This document shows, one piece after another, positions 17,141 to 25,781 of a stretch of 64,000 nt of DNA. Under the pieces are notes generated by a model, which ran no database searches, had not been told where the DNA came from, and worked only from the letters and a program-made list of their open reading frames with translations. The DNA lies in the NCBI GenBank assembly GCA_965223465.1, contig OZ245025.1:2480001-2544000 (forward strand). Direction: 5' to 3'. The DNA comes from JAAELZ01 sp965223465. Lineage in GTDB: Bacteria > Pseudomonadota > Gammaproteobacteria > Arenicellales > Poriferihabitantaceae. Within the stretch, counting starts at the first letter, position 1; each line of letters begins with the position of its first letter. A program made the position numbers and the translations under genes.

Positions 17141-18056
17141 CTTTATCATTCCTACCCTGCTTACCATCATCACTGCAGCGACTCCCCTGCTGTTTGCTGC
17201 GATGGGTGAAATGGTAACTGAAAAATCGGGGGTATTAAATTTAGGTGTTGAGGGCATGATGTTGATGGGTGCGGTGAGTGGCTTCATCGTAGTCAACCAG
17301 ACTGATAGTGCGGTGTTGGCGATTACCGTCAGCGCGCTCGCAGGAGCTTCCCTGGCCGCATTGTTTGCCGTGCTGGTGTTGGTTTTTCAGGCGCGGCAAG
17401 TACCTGCGGGCCTGGCGTTGACCATATTTGGGATTGGCTTGAGCGCGTTGTTGGGGCAAAGCATGATCGGTGTTGCCTATGCTGGCCTACCCAAGCTGGC
17501 TATTCCCGGGTTCGCGTCGATACCCGTGATTGGTACACTTTTGTTCAACCAAGATATTATGGTGTATTTGTCCATCGTGATGCTATTCATGGTCGCGTAT
17601 TTTATGCATCGAACTCGTGCCGGCCTAATCTTGTGTGCGGTAGGTGATTCGCACGATGCGGCCCATGCTTTGGGCTATCGCGTCAATGTAGTACGTGCGC
17701 TGGCCATTTTATTCGGAGGGGCGATGGCAGGGCTGGGCGGTGCTTATTTATCTTTGGTGTATTCACCGCTTTGGGTAGAAGGTATGACAGCCGGGCGCGG
17801 CTGGATTGCGCTGGCATTGGTGGTATTTGCTGCCTGGCGCGTCGGCAGGGTATTATTCGGTGCTTATCTGTTTGGTGGAATCACCATTTTGCAATTACAT
17901 GCCCAGGCATTTGGGATCAATGTGCCTTCTCAGATTATGAATATGCTGCCTTATTTGGCGACCATTATCGTGCTGGTATTTATTTCCAGGGATGTGATGC
18001 GTATCAAACTAAATGCACCAGCCAGCTTGGGTAAGCCGTTTCACCCTGGACATTGA
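17133..18056 (+). CDS. ABC importer permease 2, nucleoside type
   Basis: Second permease (307 aa), YufQ type, with the family motif GEMVTEKSGVLNLGVEGMML and later GGAMAGLGGAYLSLVY. It starts inside the 3' end of permease 1. No binding-protein gene follows; the next gene is unrelated. Confidence 0.92.
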   Translation: MVDFIIPTLLTIITAATPLLFAAMGEMVTEKSGVLNLGVEGMMLMGAVSGFIVVNQTDSAVLAITVSALAGASLAALFAVLVLVFQARQVPAGLALTIFGIGLSALLGQSMIGVAYAGLPKLAIPGFASIPVIGTLLFNQDIMVYLSIVMLFMVAYFMHRTRAGLILCAVGDSHDAAHALGYRVNVVRALAILFGGAMAGLGGAYLSLVYSPLWVEGMTAGRGWIALALVVFAAWRVGRVLFGAYLFGGITILQLHAQAFGINVPSQIMNMLPYLATIIVLVFISRDVMRIKLNAPASLGKPFHPGH

Positions 18057-18180
18057 TATATGCACAATGCTGATCATCTGGGATGATATTGAACGCGTCA
18101 ACCAGGCTGGCATTTTTTTGGCAACACGGGGTCACTCAGGTTAGAATGCGATGGCTGACCGGCCTGCTGGTTGTTTATCC

Positions 18181-18939
18181 ATGAATCTTCGCATTATCAC
18201 CTACAATATTCATCGCGCCATTGGATTGGATCGTCGTTTCAGGCCGGATCGGATAGAGCAAATCATTCGAGAACATCGTCCTGACATCGTTTTGCTACAA
18301 GAGGTTGACGACGGGGTACCACGCTCAAGGGAATTGGATATGGCGAAAGAGATGGCTCGCAATCTGGACTACCCGCACTTTGCGGTGGGTTATAACGTTA
18401 ATCTGCGCAGGGGGCGTTATGGAAATGCGACGCTGAGTCGTTACCCGATTGTTCGAGAGCGAAATATCGATTTAACCGTCGGGAAACGCAAACCGCGTGG
18501 ATGCCAGCATACGACTATTTCTATCGAGCAACGTGCCGGCCAAGACCGCTTGCTTGAGGTCTTCAATCTTCATCTTGGCTTGTCTGTGCAAGAGCGCCAA
18601 CGTCAGGCAGGTATGCTGATGCGCTCTAAAGAATTTTCCAGTATTGATCGAGAAGTGGCATGTATTGTTGGGGGCGATTTCAATGATTGGTTGTCGCGTT
18701 TACGCGCGCTGTTTGTTGAAGGGATGTCATTGCAGTGTGCGACTGATCGCGAAAACAATATCAGAACCCGTGCGATGAAAACCTACCCTTCATTTTCACC
18801 GCAAGGCGGTTTAGATAGAATTTATTACAACGGGAGTTTAAGCCTGGTTTCTGCTAAAAAGTGTCGCCATCAGGCATCGCGGGTGGCCAGTGATCATTTA
18901 CCCGTGATTGTCGATTTTACGCTGGCAAGCACGCATTAG
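18181..18939 (+). CDS. Endonuclease/exonuclease/phosphatase family protein
   Basis: A 252-aa metal-dependent phosphodiesterase fold. Motifs in order: TYNIHRAIG, VLLQEVDDG (metal-binding Glu), FNLHLGL, GGDFNDW and ASDHLPVIV (catalytic Asp-His). The start at 18181 (MNLRIITYN) matches family N-termini; an ATG at 18151 would add ten residues. No signal peptide. Substrate (nucleic acid, phospholipid or other phosphodiester) cannot be told. It is convergent with the next gene. Confidence 0.85.
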   Translation: MNLRIITYNIHRAIGLDRRFRPDRIEQIIREHRPDIVLLQEVDDGVPRSRELDMAKEMARNLDYPHFAVGYNVNLRRGRYGNATLSRYPIVRERNIDLTVGKRKPRGCQHTTISIEQRAGQDRLLEVFNLHLGLSVQERQRQAGMLMRSKEFSSIDREVACIVGGDFNDWLSRLRALFVEGMSLQCATDRENNIRTRAMKTYPSFSPQGGLDRIYYNGSLSLVSAKKCRHQASRVASDHLPVIVDFTLASTH

Positions 18940-18947
18940 CCTTCACT

Positions 18948-20516
18948 TTAGCGAGGCTTGAGAATAGCCTTGATCTCGTTTGGTAACTCGGTGGTCTTAG
19001 ATTGTGAGACGGTGATAAAAAGTTCCTGATCGGTCAAGATATCCTGCTGTTTTATTTGCTGTTCAAGCACACTCAGGGTCGCCTCTGAGGCATCTGTTTG
19101 TTGGGCTAATCGGGTGTTTAAACGTGATGCTAATTCTGCTTTTTGAGCCTCACAATGAATAATCAGAAACGGACAATTTAAGCGTAATGCCAGTGATTGA
19201 AATCGGTTTCTATCTGTTTGTTTAATAAACGTCGCGTCTACAATTACTGGAAAATCTCCCTCGAGCAGCATTTTTGCAAGGCTGTAAAGTTGTTGATAGG
19301 TTTGCGCGGTGGCGCCAGGTGAATATATCCCGGCCCCAGTGCTTGAGTGGCTATCAGCATGCGCGGATAAACCATGCAAACGTTTACGCTCGATATCGGA
19401 GCGTAGGTGAAAACATCCGTATTGCTGCGCTAATTGTGCCGCAGTGGTTGATTTGCCCGATGCGGATAAGCCGTGCATGATCATCAACACCGCCCGATTT
19501 TGCTGTTGCCAGTTTTGTGCTAAATCCAGATAGCCAAGAGCCTGCTGCCAAAGTGGCTCAAGCCTGGCGGGTGGCGTTTCTGTCTCAGCATGTTGTAACA
19601 AGGCCACCTTTGCACGCACCAAGGCACGGTAGATGATGTAAAAACGCAGCATAGTCGTGCCCGCGTAGTCACCCGTATCCATCAGATATTGGTTAATAAA
19701 ACGCCAGGCAAATTCGGGGTAACCACGACCCAGCAAATCCATCATCACAAACGCAGATTCACTCATGATATCAATCCAGCGCAGTGCCGGATTGAATTCG
19801 ATGCAATCAAATAGCACCAGCGCCTCATCCAGCCAGACCATATTGCCCAGGTGCAGGTCACCATGGCAGTCGCGAACATAGCCATTTAGCTTTCTTGCCT
19901 GCACCACCGCACGCAGATCTTGAAATAGTTGCTCGCAACGGTGGTTAATTTGCGTAAGCTGGGTGTGCCGGTTGGGGGTTGAGACCAGTCTTTTTAGGTG
20001 TAAAATCGATTCATCCAACCATTGATATACTTGGTCTGGCGCGCCCCAGCGCGTATCCGTTTCGGCCTGCGGCGCGATTTGATGGTATTTTGCTAAGGCA
20101 ACCGCCATTGCATCGACATGGACCTGCTCGAGTGCGCCTCTATCGGCAAGGCTGGACAGTAGGCCGGACTCATCAAAACGCAGCATGTAAACGGCGTATT
20201 CAATTGCGGGACCGTGAGTTGCAAATGTAGCGTGCTTAAGTGGACCTACAATTGGTAGGACGTCAAGGTACAGGGTCGGTGCGTAGCGACGATTTAGTTT
20301 TAGCTCTTGTTGGCAGAAATGTCTGCGCTTTTCCAGGGTGGAAAAATCGAGAAAGCCAAAATCAACCGCCTTTTTAATTTTCCATGCGTGTTTATCTGTC
20401 AGGATGACCCATGAAATATGGGTTTCGCGCACTTCTACAGATAGCCCCTGGCGGGTCAGGTTTGCAACCAGTTGTTCGATTAGCTGGGTCTGGGTCGCGA
20501 CAGTGAGTTCGGACAT
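18948..20516 (-). CDS. APH-like kinase fused to P-loop ATPase
   Basis: A 522-aa two-domain protein. The N-terminal half is aminoglycoside-phosphotransferase-like, with DCHGDLHLGNMVW (catalytic loop) and LFDCIEFNP (metal-binding Asp). The C-terminal part from about residue 345 has Walker A MHGLSASGKSTTAAQLA and resembles a gluconate-kinase-like nucleotide kinase. This fusion is found widely in proteobacteria without an assigned substrate. It should not be read as an antibiotic-resistance gene. Confidence 0.85.
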   Translation of the reverse strand: MSELTVATQTQLIEQLVANLTRQGLSVEVRETHISWVILTDKHAWKIKKAVDFGFLDFSTLEKRRHFCQQELKLNRRYAPTLYLDVLPIVGPLKHATFATHGPAIEYAVYMLRFDESGLLSSLADRGALEQVHVDAMAVALAKYHQIAPQAETDTRWGAPDQVYQWLDESILHLKRLVSTPNRHTQLTQINHRCEQLFQDLRAVVQARKLNGYVRDCHGDLHLGNMVWLDEALVLFDCIEFNPALRWIDIMSESAFVMMDLLGRGYPEFAWRFINQYLMDTGDYAGTTMLRFYIIYRALVRAKVALLQHAETETPPARLEPLWQQALGYLDLAQNWQQQNRAVLMIMHGLSASGKSTTAAQLAQQYGCFHLRSDIERKRLHGLSAHADSHSSTGAGIYSPGATAQTYQQLYSLAKMLLEGDFPVIVDATFIKQTDRNRFQSLALRLNCPFLIIHCEAQKAELASRLNTRLAQQTDASEATLSVLEQQIKQQDILTDQELFITVSQSKTTELPNEIKAILKPR

Positions 20517-20891
20517 GTCTAAGGGCTCACGAGATAAAGTAACTGCGGTTTAGCCATAGACCGGCGCAAAACAATTTCCATAACCAACCGTACCGCCAAA
20601 GAAAATGGTGCGATTCGATAACAAAACTGATGGGCAAACACCACGGTAGCCTATGGAGGGTAATGTTCATTTGATGTTTGATGCTAAAACTTTTGTAACA
20701 AATTATTACTGATATGCATCAATCCTGGATAAAATTTTGGGTAGGACGAGCGATTTCTCACCAGCTACAAATCAAGTTAGTAATACCCATTAACTGGAAT
20801 ATTCTAATTTAGTTGTTTTTGCCCCACGTCAATGCATGACTAATTTCCCGATCTTATAATTAATATTGCTGGTAACTGGAGGACGATATTC
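20517..20891. promoter_or_regulatory. Intergenic region with an FNR-type box upstream of the stress cluster
   Basis: CTGAT-ATGC-ATCAA at 20709-20722 matches the FNR/Anr consensus (TTGAT-N4-ATCAA) at 9 of 10 positions. A -10-like TAAAAT lies at 20730-20735, but the box centre is too close to it for classical class II activation, so the site could act from another start or repress. A strong GGAGGA ribosome site (20878-20883) decides the TTG start of the next gene. No ORF is seen in the region. Confidence 0.45.
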
Positions 20892-21233
20892 TTGGATCAA
20901 GATGTAATTCGCCGGGCTTTATTACAGCAGCTCGTTGAACTCACCAGCCGGTCTGACCGGATAGACGCCCATTGGCGTGATCAAGCACCCCCCAAGGACT
21001 GGGAGGAGTTGGCCACGCATCGAGAAAATGACGAGGTGATCGAATCACTTGATGAACGCACACGTGCGCAAATCCTCGAAATAAAGCAAGCAATAGCCAG
21101 AATGGACGCAGGAGAATGGCAAATCTGCGCAGAATGTGGTGCGGATATCCAGCCCGCGCGACTAAAGATTTTACCAACCACGACGCGCTGCGTTAACTGT
21201 GCGGAAACCCAGGAGCATACACCGATGTTATAA
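20892..21233 (+). CDS. DksA/TraR-family zinc-finger protein
   Basis: A 113-aa protein with a helical N-terminus (acidic coiled coil) and C-terminal C4 zinc finger, CAECGADIQPARL...TRCVNC. It is shorter than DksA and of the type that binds the RNA-polymerase secondary channel. The start is TTG at 20892, supported by GGAGGA eight bases upstream. It is the first gene of a same-strand stress cluster (UspA, coiled-coil protein, CbpA, CbpM), suggesting a role in transcription under energy or oxygen stress. Confidence 0.85.
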   Translation: MDQDVIRRALLQQLVELTSRSDRIDAHWRDQAPPKDWEELATHRENDEVIESLDERTRAQILEIKQAIARMDAGEWQICAECGADIQPARLKILPTTTRCVNCAETQEHTPML

Positions 21234-21278
21234 AGCCAGTATTTGTAAACCCATTATTATTTAATTCGGAGGTTAATC

Positions 21279-21710
21279 ATGTACAAGCATATATTATTCG
21301 CAACCGATTTTTCACCTGAGTCGCAGCATGCGGAAAACAAAGCGATTGAGGCAGCCAAGCTCAATAACGCCAAGTTAAGCATAATCCATGTCATTGACTA
21401 CTATCCCAGTACCCAGCTCGAGGGGGGTCTGGCGCTGTTACCGGATCTAGAGCGGGAAATGAGTGAAAACTCGAAAAACGAAATGGATGCCTGTGTGGCG
21501 CGAATTCCAATAGCGCTTGCCTCTACCAAAATATTGCGTGGGCCACCCAAAAGAGCCATCGTAGAACATAGCGAGAAAATCCAGGCAGATCTTATTGTAC
21601 TGGGTAGTCATGGTCGTCACGGTCTGGGTTTGTTGTTGGGCTCAACTGCAAATGGGGTGCTGCATTTGGCAAAGTGCGATGTGCTGGCGGTACGCGTATT
21701 TGAAAATTAA
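21279..21710 (+). CDS. Universal stress protein, UspA family
   Basis: A 143-aa single-domain protein: HILFATDFSPESQHAENKA at the N-terminus and the ATP-binding-type motif GSHGRHGLGLLLGSTANGVL near the C-terminus, so it likely belongs to the nucleotide-binding subclass. A GGAGG ribosome site precedes the ATG. Neighbouring DksA-like and CbpA genes and FNR-type boxes on both sides suggest induction in low oxygen or stasis. Confidence 0.93.
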   Translation: MYKHILFATDFSPESQHAENKAIEAAKLNNAKLSIIHVIDYYPSTQLEGGLALLPDLEREMSENSKNEMDACVARIPIALASTKILRGPPKRAIVEHSEKIQADLIVLGSHGRHGLGLLLGSTANGVLHLAKCDVLAVRVFEN

Positions 21711-21781
21711 GTACCCACTAGTGCTAGCGCCAAGTAAAGCTGAATTGATTATGTATAAATTATCAACTAGGAGCATAGATT

Positions 21782-22093
21782 ATGGGTGAAATTAAACAAG
21801 CATATATTACCGAGTTGGAACAACGATTGAGTGATGGGCAGGTTGAACTGCGCAAATTGGAGGCGCGTCTGGACAAAGCCAATCTGGAAGCCAGCCATGA
21901 TTTGTATCTTGAAATGGAAAACCTGCGCAAGCAGCGCGATGAGACCAAGGAGAAACTCCAGGTACTTCGAGAAGTTGACCATGAGAACTGGCAACATATG
22001 AAAGATGAGTTGGATAAAGCCTGGCACCATATGAGCGAGCTTTTACACAAAATCGGAAAAGGACTAAAACGCGAATGGGATTCAAACGATTAA
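21782..22093 (+). CDS. Hypothetical coiled-coil protein
   Basis: A 103-aa, highly charged, almost entirely helical protein with heptad pattern through residues 5-85 (for example ELEQRLSDGQVELRKLEARL). No cysteine, signal or membrane segment. A ribosome site (AGGAG) lies upstream. It sits between uspA and cbpA and is probably co-expressed with them. I do not recognise the family; a small scaffold or chaperone-associated role would fit but is only inference. Confidence 0.75.
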   Translation: MGEIKQAYITELEQRLSDGQVELRKLEARLDKANLEASHDLYLEMENLRKQRDETKEKLQVLREVDHENWQHMKDELDKAWHHMSELLHKIGKGLKREWDSND

Positions 22094-22159
22094 ATGTGTT
22101 CGTTGATTTGGCGGCAATCAACCGCATTTAATCCCTATGACTATTTGTAAATTAATCCG

Positions 22160-23152
22160 ATGGAGTATAAAGATTATTACCAAATACTAGGGGTTGAGCG
22201 CGATGCCAGCACGGCAGATATTAAGAAAGCCTATCGGAGGCTGGCACGTAAGTATCATCCCGATGTGAGTAAAGAAGCGCAAGCTGAAGAAAAGTTTAAA
22301 GATGTTTCTGAGGCCTATAATGTTCTAAAAGACAATGAGAAACGCGCAACTTATGACCAGCTCGGTAGCAACTGGCAGGCTGGGCAAGAGTTTCGTGCTC
22401 CGCCTGGGTGGGCGCACCATAGCCAGCGGGCCAGCTCAGACGGAACCAATTATCATTATTATTCATCTGCCAGCCCGGGCGGTGCGGATTTCAGTGATTT
22501 TTTTGAATCGCTTTTCGGGCAGACGGGTGGTTTTCAGGGCGCAGGAATGGGCGGGGGTCGTTACGACCCTTATGCGCAAACGCAAGATCAAGGGCAAGAT
22601 CAACATGCTAGCGTACAAATCGAGCTTGCGGATGCTTATCATGGCACTTCACGTCAACTCTCGCTGACTGAGCCGACATTGGGTGCCGATGGCCAATTGG
22701 TGAACCAGCAGCGCAGACTTAGGGTCAAAATTCCCAAGGGCATCGTACAGGGACAGACGATGCGCCTGAAAGGACAGGGAGTTGCTGCAATAAGCGGGGG
22801 TGCACGCGGTGATTTGTTTCTAGAAGTAAATTTTGTGCCCCACCCTCTGTTTATGGTTGATGGAAAGAATATCAGTCTTGAGTTGCCGGTCGCACCTTGG
22901 GAAGCAGTTTTGGGCGCGAAGCTTGCAGTACCCCTACCAAATGGCAAAACGGTTAGCCTTAACTTGCCAGCGGGCTCGAATAGTGGAAAGCGTTTTCGCA
23001 TAAAGGGCAAAGGTATTCCAGCAAAAACCCCGGGAGATTTATTTGTCGTTCTGAAAATTATCGTTCCAGAAACCTCAGATGAAGCAACCCGAGAAGCTTA
23101 TAAGGCACTGGAAAAAGCCTCGAAATTTGAGCCACGCAAAAATATGGCATAG
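22160..23152 (+). CDS. cbpA: Curved DNA-binding protein / DnaJ-class co-chaperone CbpA
   Basis: A 330-aa Hsp40 of type II. The J domain is at residues 1-70 (MEYKDYYQILGVERDASTAD, HPD in KYHPDVSKE), then a Gly-rich linker and the C-terminal substrate-binding domains (VKIPKGIVQGQTMRLKGQG, GDLFLEVNF). There is no zinc-finger region, which separates it from DnaJ. It stimulates DnaK and can bind curved DNA. The partner modulator gene cbpM follows after 6 bp. Confidence 0.93.
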   Translation: MEYKDYYQILGVERDASTADIKKAYRRLARKYHPDVSKEAQAEEKFKDVSEAYNVLKDNEKRATYDQLGSNWQAGQEFRAPPGWAHHSQRASSDGTNYHYYSSASPGGADFSDFFESLFGQTGGFQGAGMGGGRYDPYAQTQDQGQDQHASVQIELADAYHGTSRQLSLTEPTLGADGQLVNQQRRLRVKIPKGIVQGQTMRLKGQGVAAISGGARGDLFLEVNFVPHPLFMVDGKNISLELPVAPWEAVLGAKLAVPLPNGKTVSLNLPAGSNSGKRFRIKGKGIPAKTPGDLFVVLKIIVPETSDEATREAYKALEKASKFEPRKNMA

Positions 23153-23158
23153 CTTAAC

Positions 23159-23458
23159 ATGAAGAAAAAGAACCAAGTATATGAGGCGCAATGGGTGGAT
23201 ATTCATTGTCTGTCTTTACAGCAGATTTGCGATTGCTCGCAAGTTGAACCCTCCTGTGTGATTGAGCTGGTCGATAATGAGGTATTAACTCCGCTCAATG
23301 ACAATTTGGACGAATGGTTGTTCCATCCTCAAGACCTTTCTCGTTTGACCAGAGCCAACCGCCTCATGCGCGAGTTTGATTTGAGTGCGCTGGGAACGGC
23401 GTTGGTGCTGGATTTGCTAGATGAGCTTAAGACCCTGCGTCGGCTCCAGGATAAATAA
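23159..23458 (+). CDS. cbpM: Chaperone modulator CbpM-like protein
   Basis: A 99-aa MerR-like helical protein placed directly after cbpA, as in other proteobacteria. The segment LFHPQDLSRLTRANRLMREF followed by DLSALGTALVLDLLDEL is typical. CbpM binds the J domain of CbpA and inhibits its co-chaperone and DNA-binding activities. Identification rests on both sequence pattern and position. Confidence 0.85.
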   Translation: MKKKNQVYEAQWVDIHCLSLQQICDCSQVEPSCVIELVDNEVLTPLNDNLDEWLFHPQDLSRLTRANRLMREFDLSALGTALVLDLLDELKTLRRLQDK

Positions 23459-23572
23459 GCCACTGTTAATCAAGCAAACTGCCCAATATTAAATGGGCAC
23501 AGCATTGTGGATAAATCGCTCACGCTTGGCTTGCCCTTTACAAAGAATGATTTAAATTATAAGTACCGAGGT

Positions 23573-24055
23573 TTAGGCAAACCCGGGCGCAGACCATGTA
23601 TCCATCATTTTCTCGCGGGCTTCATGTAGCCTTTCGGACATTAAGGTGGCGAAATGCTTCATCAGCTGGTAGCCCAGGTTTGCATCTGCTTCACACGCTG
23701 CGAGTAGTTGTTGACCATTAAACTCTATCACCTGTAGATCAGTTTCAGCGTTAGCCTCGAATGTCCATTTGTAAGGCGAAATAAGCCAGGACCATCCCAG
23801 CACCTTATTTTCATCCAATTTTTGGACCACCAGTGGGGGTCCGTAGATAGAGGGAATCTCAACCGCAACGCGCCCTGACAAAACAATATAAAAATGCTTG
23901 GCATCGTCACCTTGCTTAAATAAGCATTTTCCCGTTTTGTATTCTTTTACCTGTCCCGCGTCGACGAGGCTTTGGATAAGCGACGCGGGCATATCTTTAA
24001 AAATACTGGTATTCTGAAGATAGTCAGTAAGATCAAATGCGCTTGGAATATTCAT
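23573..24055 (-). CDS. Cyclic-nucleotide-binding-domain protein (no DNA-binding domain)
   Basis: A 160-aa protein with one cyclic-nucleotide-binding fold: FKQGDDAKHFYIVLSGRVAV then VLGWSWLI. The C-terminus (MKHFATLMSERLHEAREKM) is a helix; no winged helix follows, so it is not a full CRP/FNR regulator. ATG 24055 is chosen because GGAAC precedes it and because the mapped promoter would place the transcript start near 24081, downstream of the longer reading's ATG at 24160. Its promoter carries an FNR-type box. It may sense a nucleotide or redox state; partner unknown. Confidence 0.82.
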   Translation of the reverse strand: MNIPSAFDLTDYLQNTSIFKDMPASLIQSLVDAGQVKEYKTGKCLFKQGDDAKHFYIVLSGRVAVEIPSIYGPPLVVQKLDENKVLGWSWLISPYKWTFEANAETDLQVIEFNGQQLLAACEADANLGYQLMKHFATLMSERLHEAREKMMDTWSAPGFA

Positions 24056-24087
24056 AATTAGTTCCGATGGGGTTATCCGAAGGGATA

Positions 24088-24129
24088 ATTGTAACGCTAT
24101 TTTTGAAACGCTACGTTGACAGATATCAA
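24088..24129 (-). promoter_or_regulatory. Class II FNR/Anr-type promoter of the CNB-domain gene
   Basis: TTGAC-AGAT-ATCAA (24116-24129) matches the FNR consensus at 9 of 10 positions. On the minus strand a -10 element TACAAT occupies 24093-24088. With a start near 24081 the box is centred at about -41.5, the exact geometry of FNR-activated class II promoters. This supports induction under low oxygen. Confidence 0.65.
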
Positions 24130-24297
24130 TAAAACGCGGTGTGTACGGCCATAAAATCATTTACTTGACAGCCCAGTTAACATCCCTGAACATTGTGGTA
24201 TTATAAGTTCTAATATTACTTTACTGGATATTGTTCTATTCGCGCCCTAACATAAAAATGGGCACATTAAATAACTACTGAAGGAGATATAGACAAG

Positions 24298-25536
24298 ATG
24301 AAACATGGCTTCAAAAAACTAATTGGCACGGCGATCATCGCATCTAGCGCACTATCTATGAGCGCCCTTGCGACGAATGGTAATCAGCCCGTCGCGAGTG
24401 GCCAGAGCGCGCGGGGTGTGGCGGGTGCGGGTATCGCCTACCCGCAAGATACCATTGCTGCGCTGATCAACCCTGCGGCGGGCGTACACATTGGTAACCG
24501 GGTGGATGCAGGCCTCGAACTATTTAGGCCCGATAGAGGCTTAACTCTATTCGGCCAAGATTTTGATGGCAACGAAACAGATTTATTTCCGGTTCCAGAG
24601 CTAGGCTACAACCGGATGCTGGGTAGCGGAGACCGGGCCTTTTCTCTCGTTTTTTCAGCTGCAGGCGGGCAGAACACAGATTACGCCTTACATCCAATAT
24701 TGGGAGGGCCAGCGATGGTTGATCTTGCGCAAGTATTCATCCAGCCGACGTACTCGATTAAGAGTGGTAATAATTCATTCGGCGCAGGCTTGAATATTGT
24801 TTATCAAACATTTGAAGCGGAAGGCCTGGGTGCCCTGGCTGCTGCGTCATCTGATCCTACCAGTTTTACCGACAACGGCTCATCGGACGCGACAGGAGTA
24901 GGGTTATCGCTTGGCTGGATCGGTGAGATTACCCCTGCGGTTACCTTGGGTGCGATGTATCAGTCTGAGATCGGTATGAGCGAATTTGACGAATATGCTG
25001 GCCTGATCCCTGATGGCAGCATTGATATTCCAGAAAAATACGGTATTGGTCTGGCGTTTGCTGCTGCGCCTAAAGTAGACGTATTGTTTGATATCACCCA
25101 GGTAAATTACTCAAAAACCAAGGCGTTGGGTAACCCGACCCATGGAGATGGGATGTCTCCGCTTGGATTTCCGAACGGGCCTGGATTCGGCTGGGACGAT
25201 ACCACTGTTTATCGCCTGGGCCTGGTATACAAGCACAGTGCGGATCTAACCTTGAGAGTAGGTTATAACCGTGGCGACAATCCTGTTCCAAATGAGTCGT
25301 TTAACGATACGTTTTTTAACTCCCTTACGCCGGCTATTACCACAGATCATATAGCTCTGGGTTTTACCCGCCAAATCAACCCTGGTCTATCGGTAACCGG
25401 CTCTTACGTGCACACGTTTGAAGAAACAGTAAAGGGCAATGGGGTTAAATTGACCCCACCTGGTGCCGGCACACCCGCACCGGATATACGTATGGAGCAA
25501 GATGCAATCGGGGTTACCTTTAGCTGGTTGCTATAA
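24298..25536 (+). CDS. FadL/TodX-type outer-membrane hydrocarbon or fatty-acid transporter
   Basis: A 412-aa outer-membrane beta-barrel. The signal peptide is MKHGFKKLIGTAIIASSALS with a cleavage near ALA-TNG. The N-terminal plug resembles FadL (GQSARGVAGAGIAYPQDTIA, ALINPAAG), and the chain ends in aromatic-rich beta strands (IGVTFSWLL). It imports long-chain fatty acids or other hydrophobic substrates. A strong ribosome site (AAGGAGATAT) precedes the ATG. It is a single gene closed by hairpins downstream. Confidence 0.88.
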   Translation: MKHGFKKLIGTAIIASSALSMSALATNGNQPVASGQSARGVAGAGIAYPQDTIAALINPAAGVHIGNRVDAGLELFRPDRGLTLFGQDFDGNETDLFPVPELGYNRMLGSGDRAFSLVFSAAGGQNTDYALHPILGGPAMVDLAQVFIQPTYSIKSGNNSFGAGLNIVYQTFEAEGLGALAAASSDPTSFTDNGSSDATGVGLSLGWIGEITPAVTLGAMYQSEIGMSEFDEYAGLIPDGSIDIPEKYGIGLAFAAAPKVDVLFDITQVNYSKTKALGNPTHGDGMSPLGFPNGPGFGWDDTTVYRLGLVYKHSADLTLRVGYNRGDNPVPNESFNDTFFNSLTPAITTDHIALGFTRQINPGLSVTGSYVHTFEETVKGNGVKLTPPGAGTPAPDIRMEQDAIGVTFSWLL

Positions 25537-25554
25537 AGCACCCCTCAGGGACGG

Positions 25555-25575
25555 CTGAATGTAAATTGCATTCAG
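25555..25575 (+). other. Hairpin after the FadL-like gene
   Basis: CTGAATG-TAAATTG-CATTCAG is a perfect 7-bp stem 18 bases past the stop. It lacks a T-run, so it is more likely an mRNA 3'-end stabiliser than the terminator. Confidence 0.4.
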
Positions 25576-25660
25576 TCATCTCTTATTTAACTGGATATCC
25601 CTAACGTAGAGGCTTTGATTAGCAGTTTCAAATAAATAGGGCTTATCCCAAGGTTTGCTT

Positions 25661-25690
25661 AAAAAGGCCTGATATCTTTCAGGCTTTTTT
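25661..25690 (+). terminator. Intrinsic terminator
   Basis: Stem GCCTGA/TCAGGC with a 6-nt loop, preceded by five A and followed by six T. The A and T runs make it potentially bidirectional. It separates the FadL-like gene from hemA. Confidence 0.85.
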
Positions 25691-25746
25691 AGTTTTTAAT
25701 GGTTTCAAGCGTTTTACGTAGGCTTCTTATCACAAACATTATTATA

Positions 25747-25752
25747 TATAAT
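25747..25752 (+). promoter_or_regulatory. hemA -10 element
   Basis: A perfect TATAAT about 30 bp upstream of the hemA ATG. A -35 at 17 bp spacing is poor (TTCTTA), so an activator may be needed. Confidence 0.5.
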
Positions 25753-25781
25753 CAATTGCTAACATAAAATTTTGCAAGTAA

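Noticed and set aside
18948..20516. Antibiotic-resistance phosphotransferase
   Set aside because: The kinase-like half is fused to a P-loop ATPase in a widespread housekeeping-type architecture; resistance is not supported.
20709..20735. Class II FNR activation of the DksA-like gene
   Set aside because: The box is good but its centre is only about 15 bp from the nearest -10, so activation geometry fails; kept only as a candidate site.
23481..23498. Hairpin GCCCA/TGGGC between cbpM and the CNB-domain gene as terminator
   Set aside because: Stem of five pairs, 8-nt loop and no T-run on either strand.
25735..25780. Possible dif site near TATATAATCAATTGCTAACA
   Set aside because: Only a short part resembles the 28-bp dif consensus, and the second XerC/D arm does not match; it is better read as the hemA promoter.
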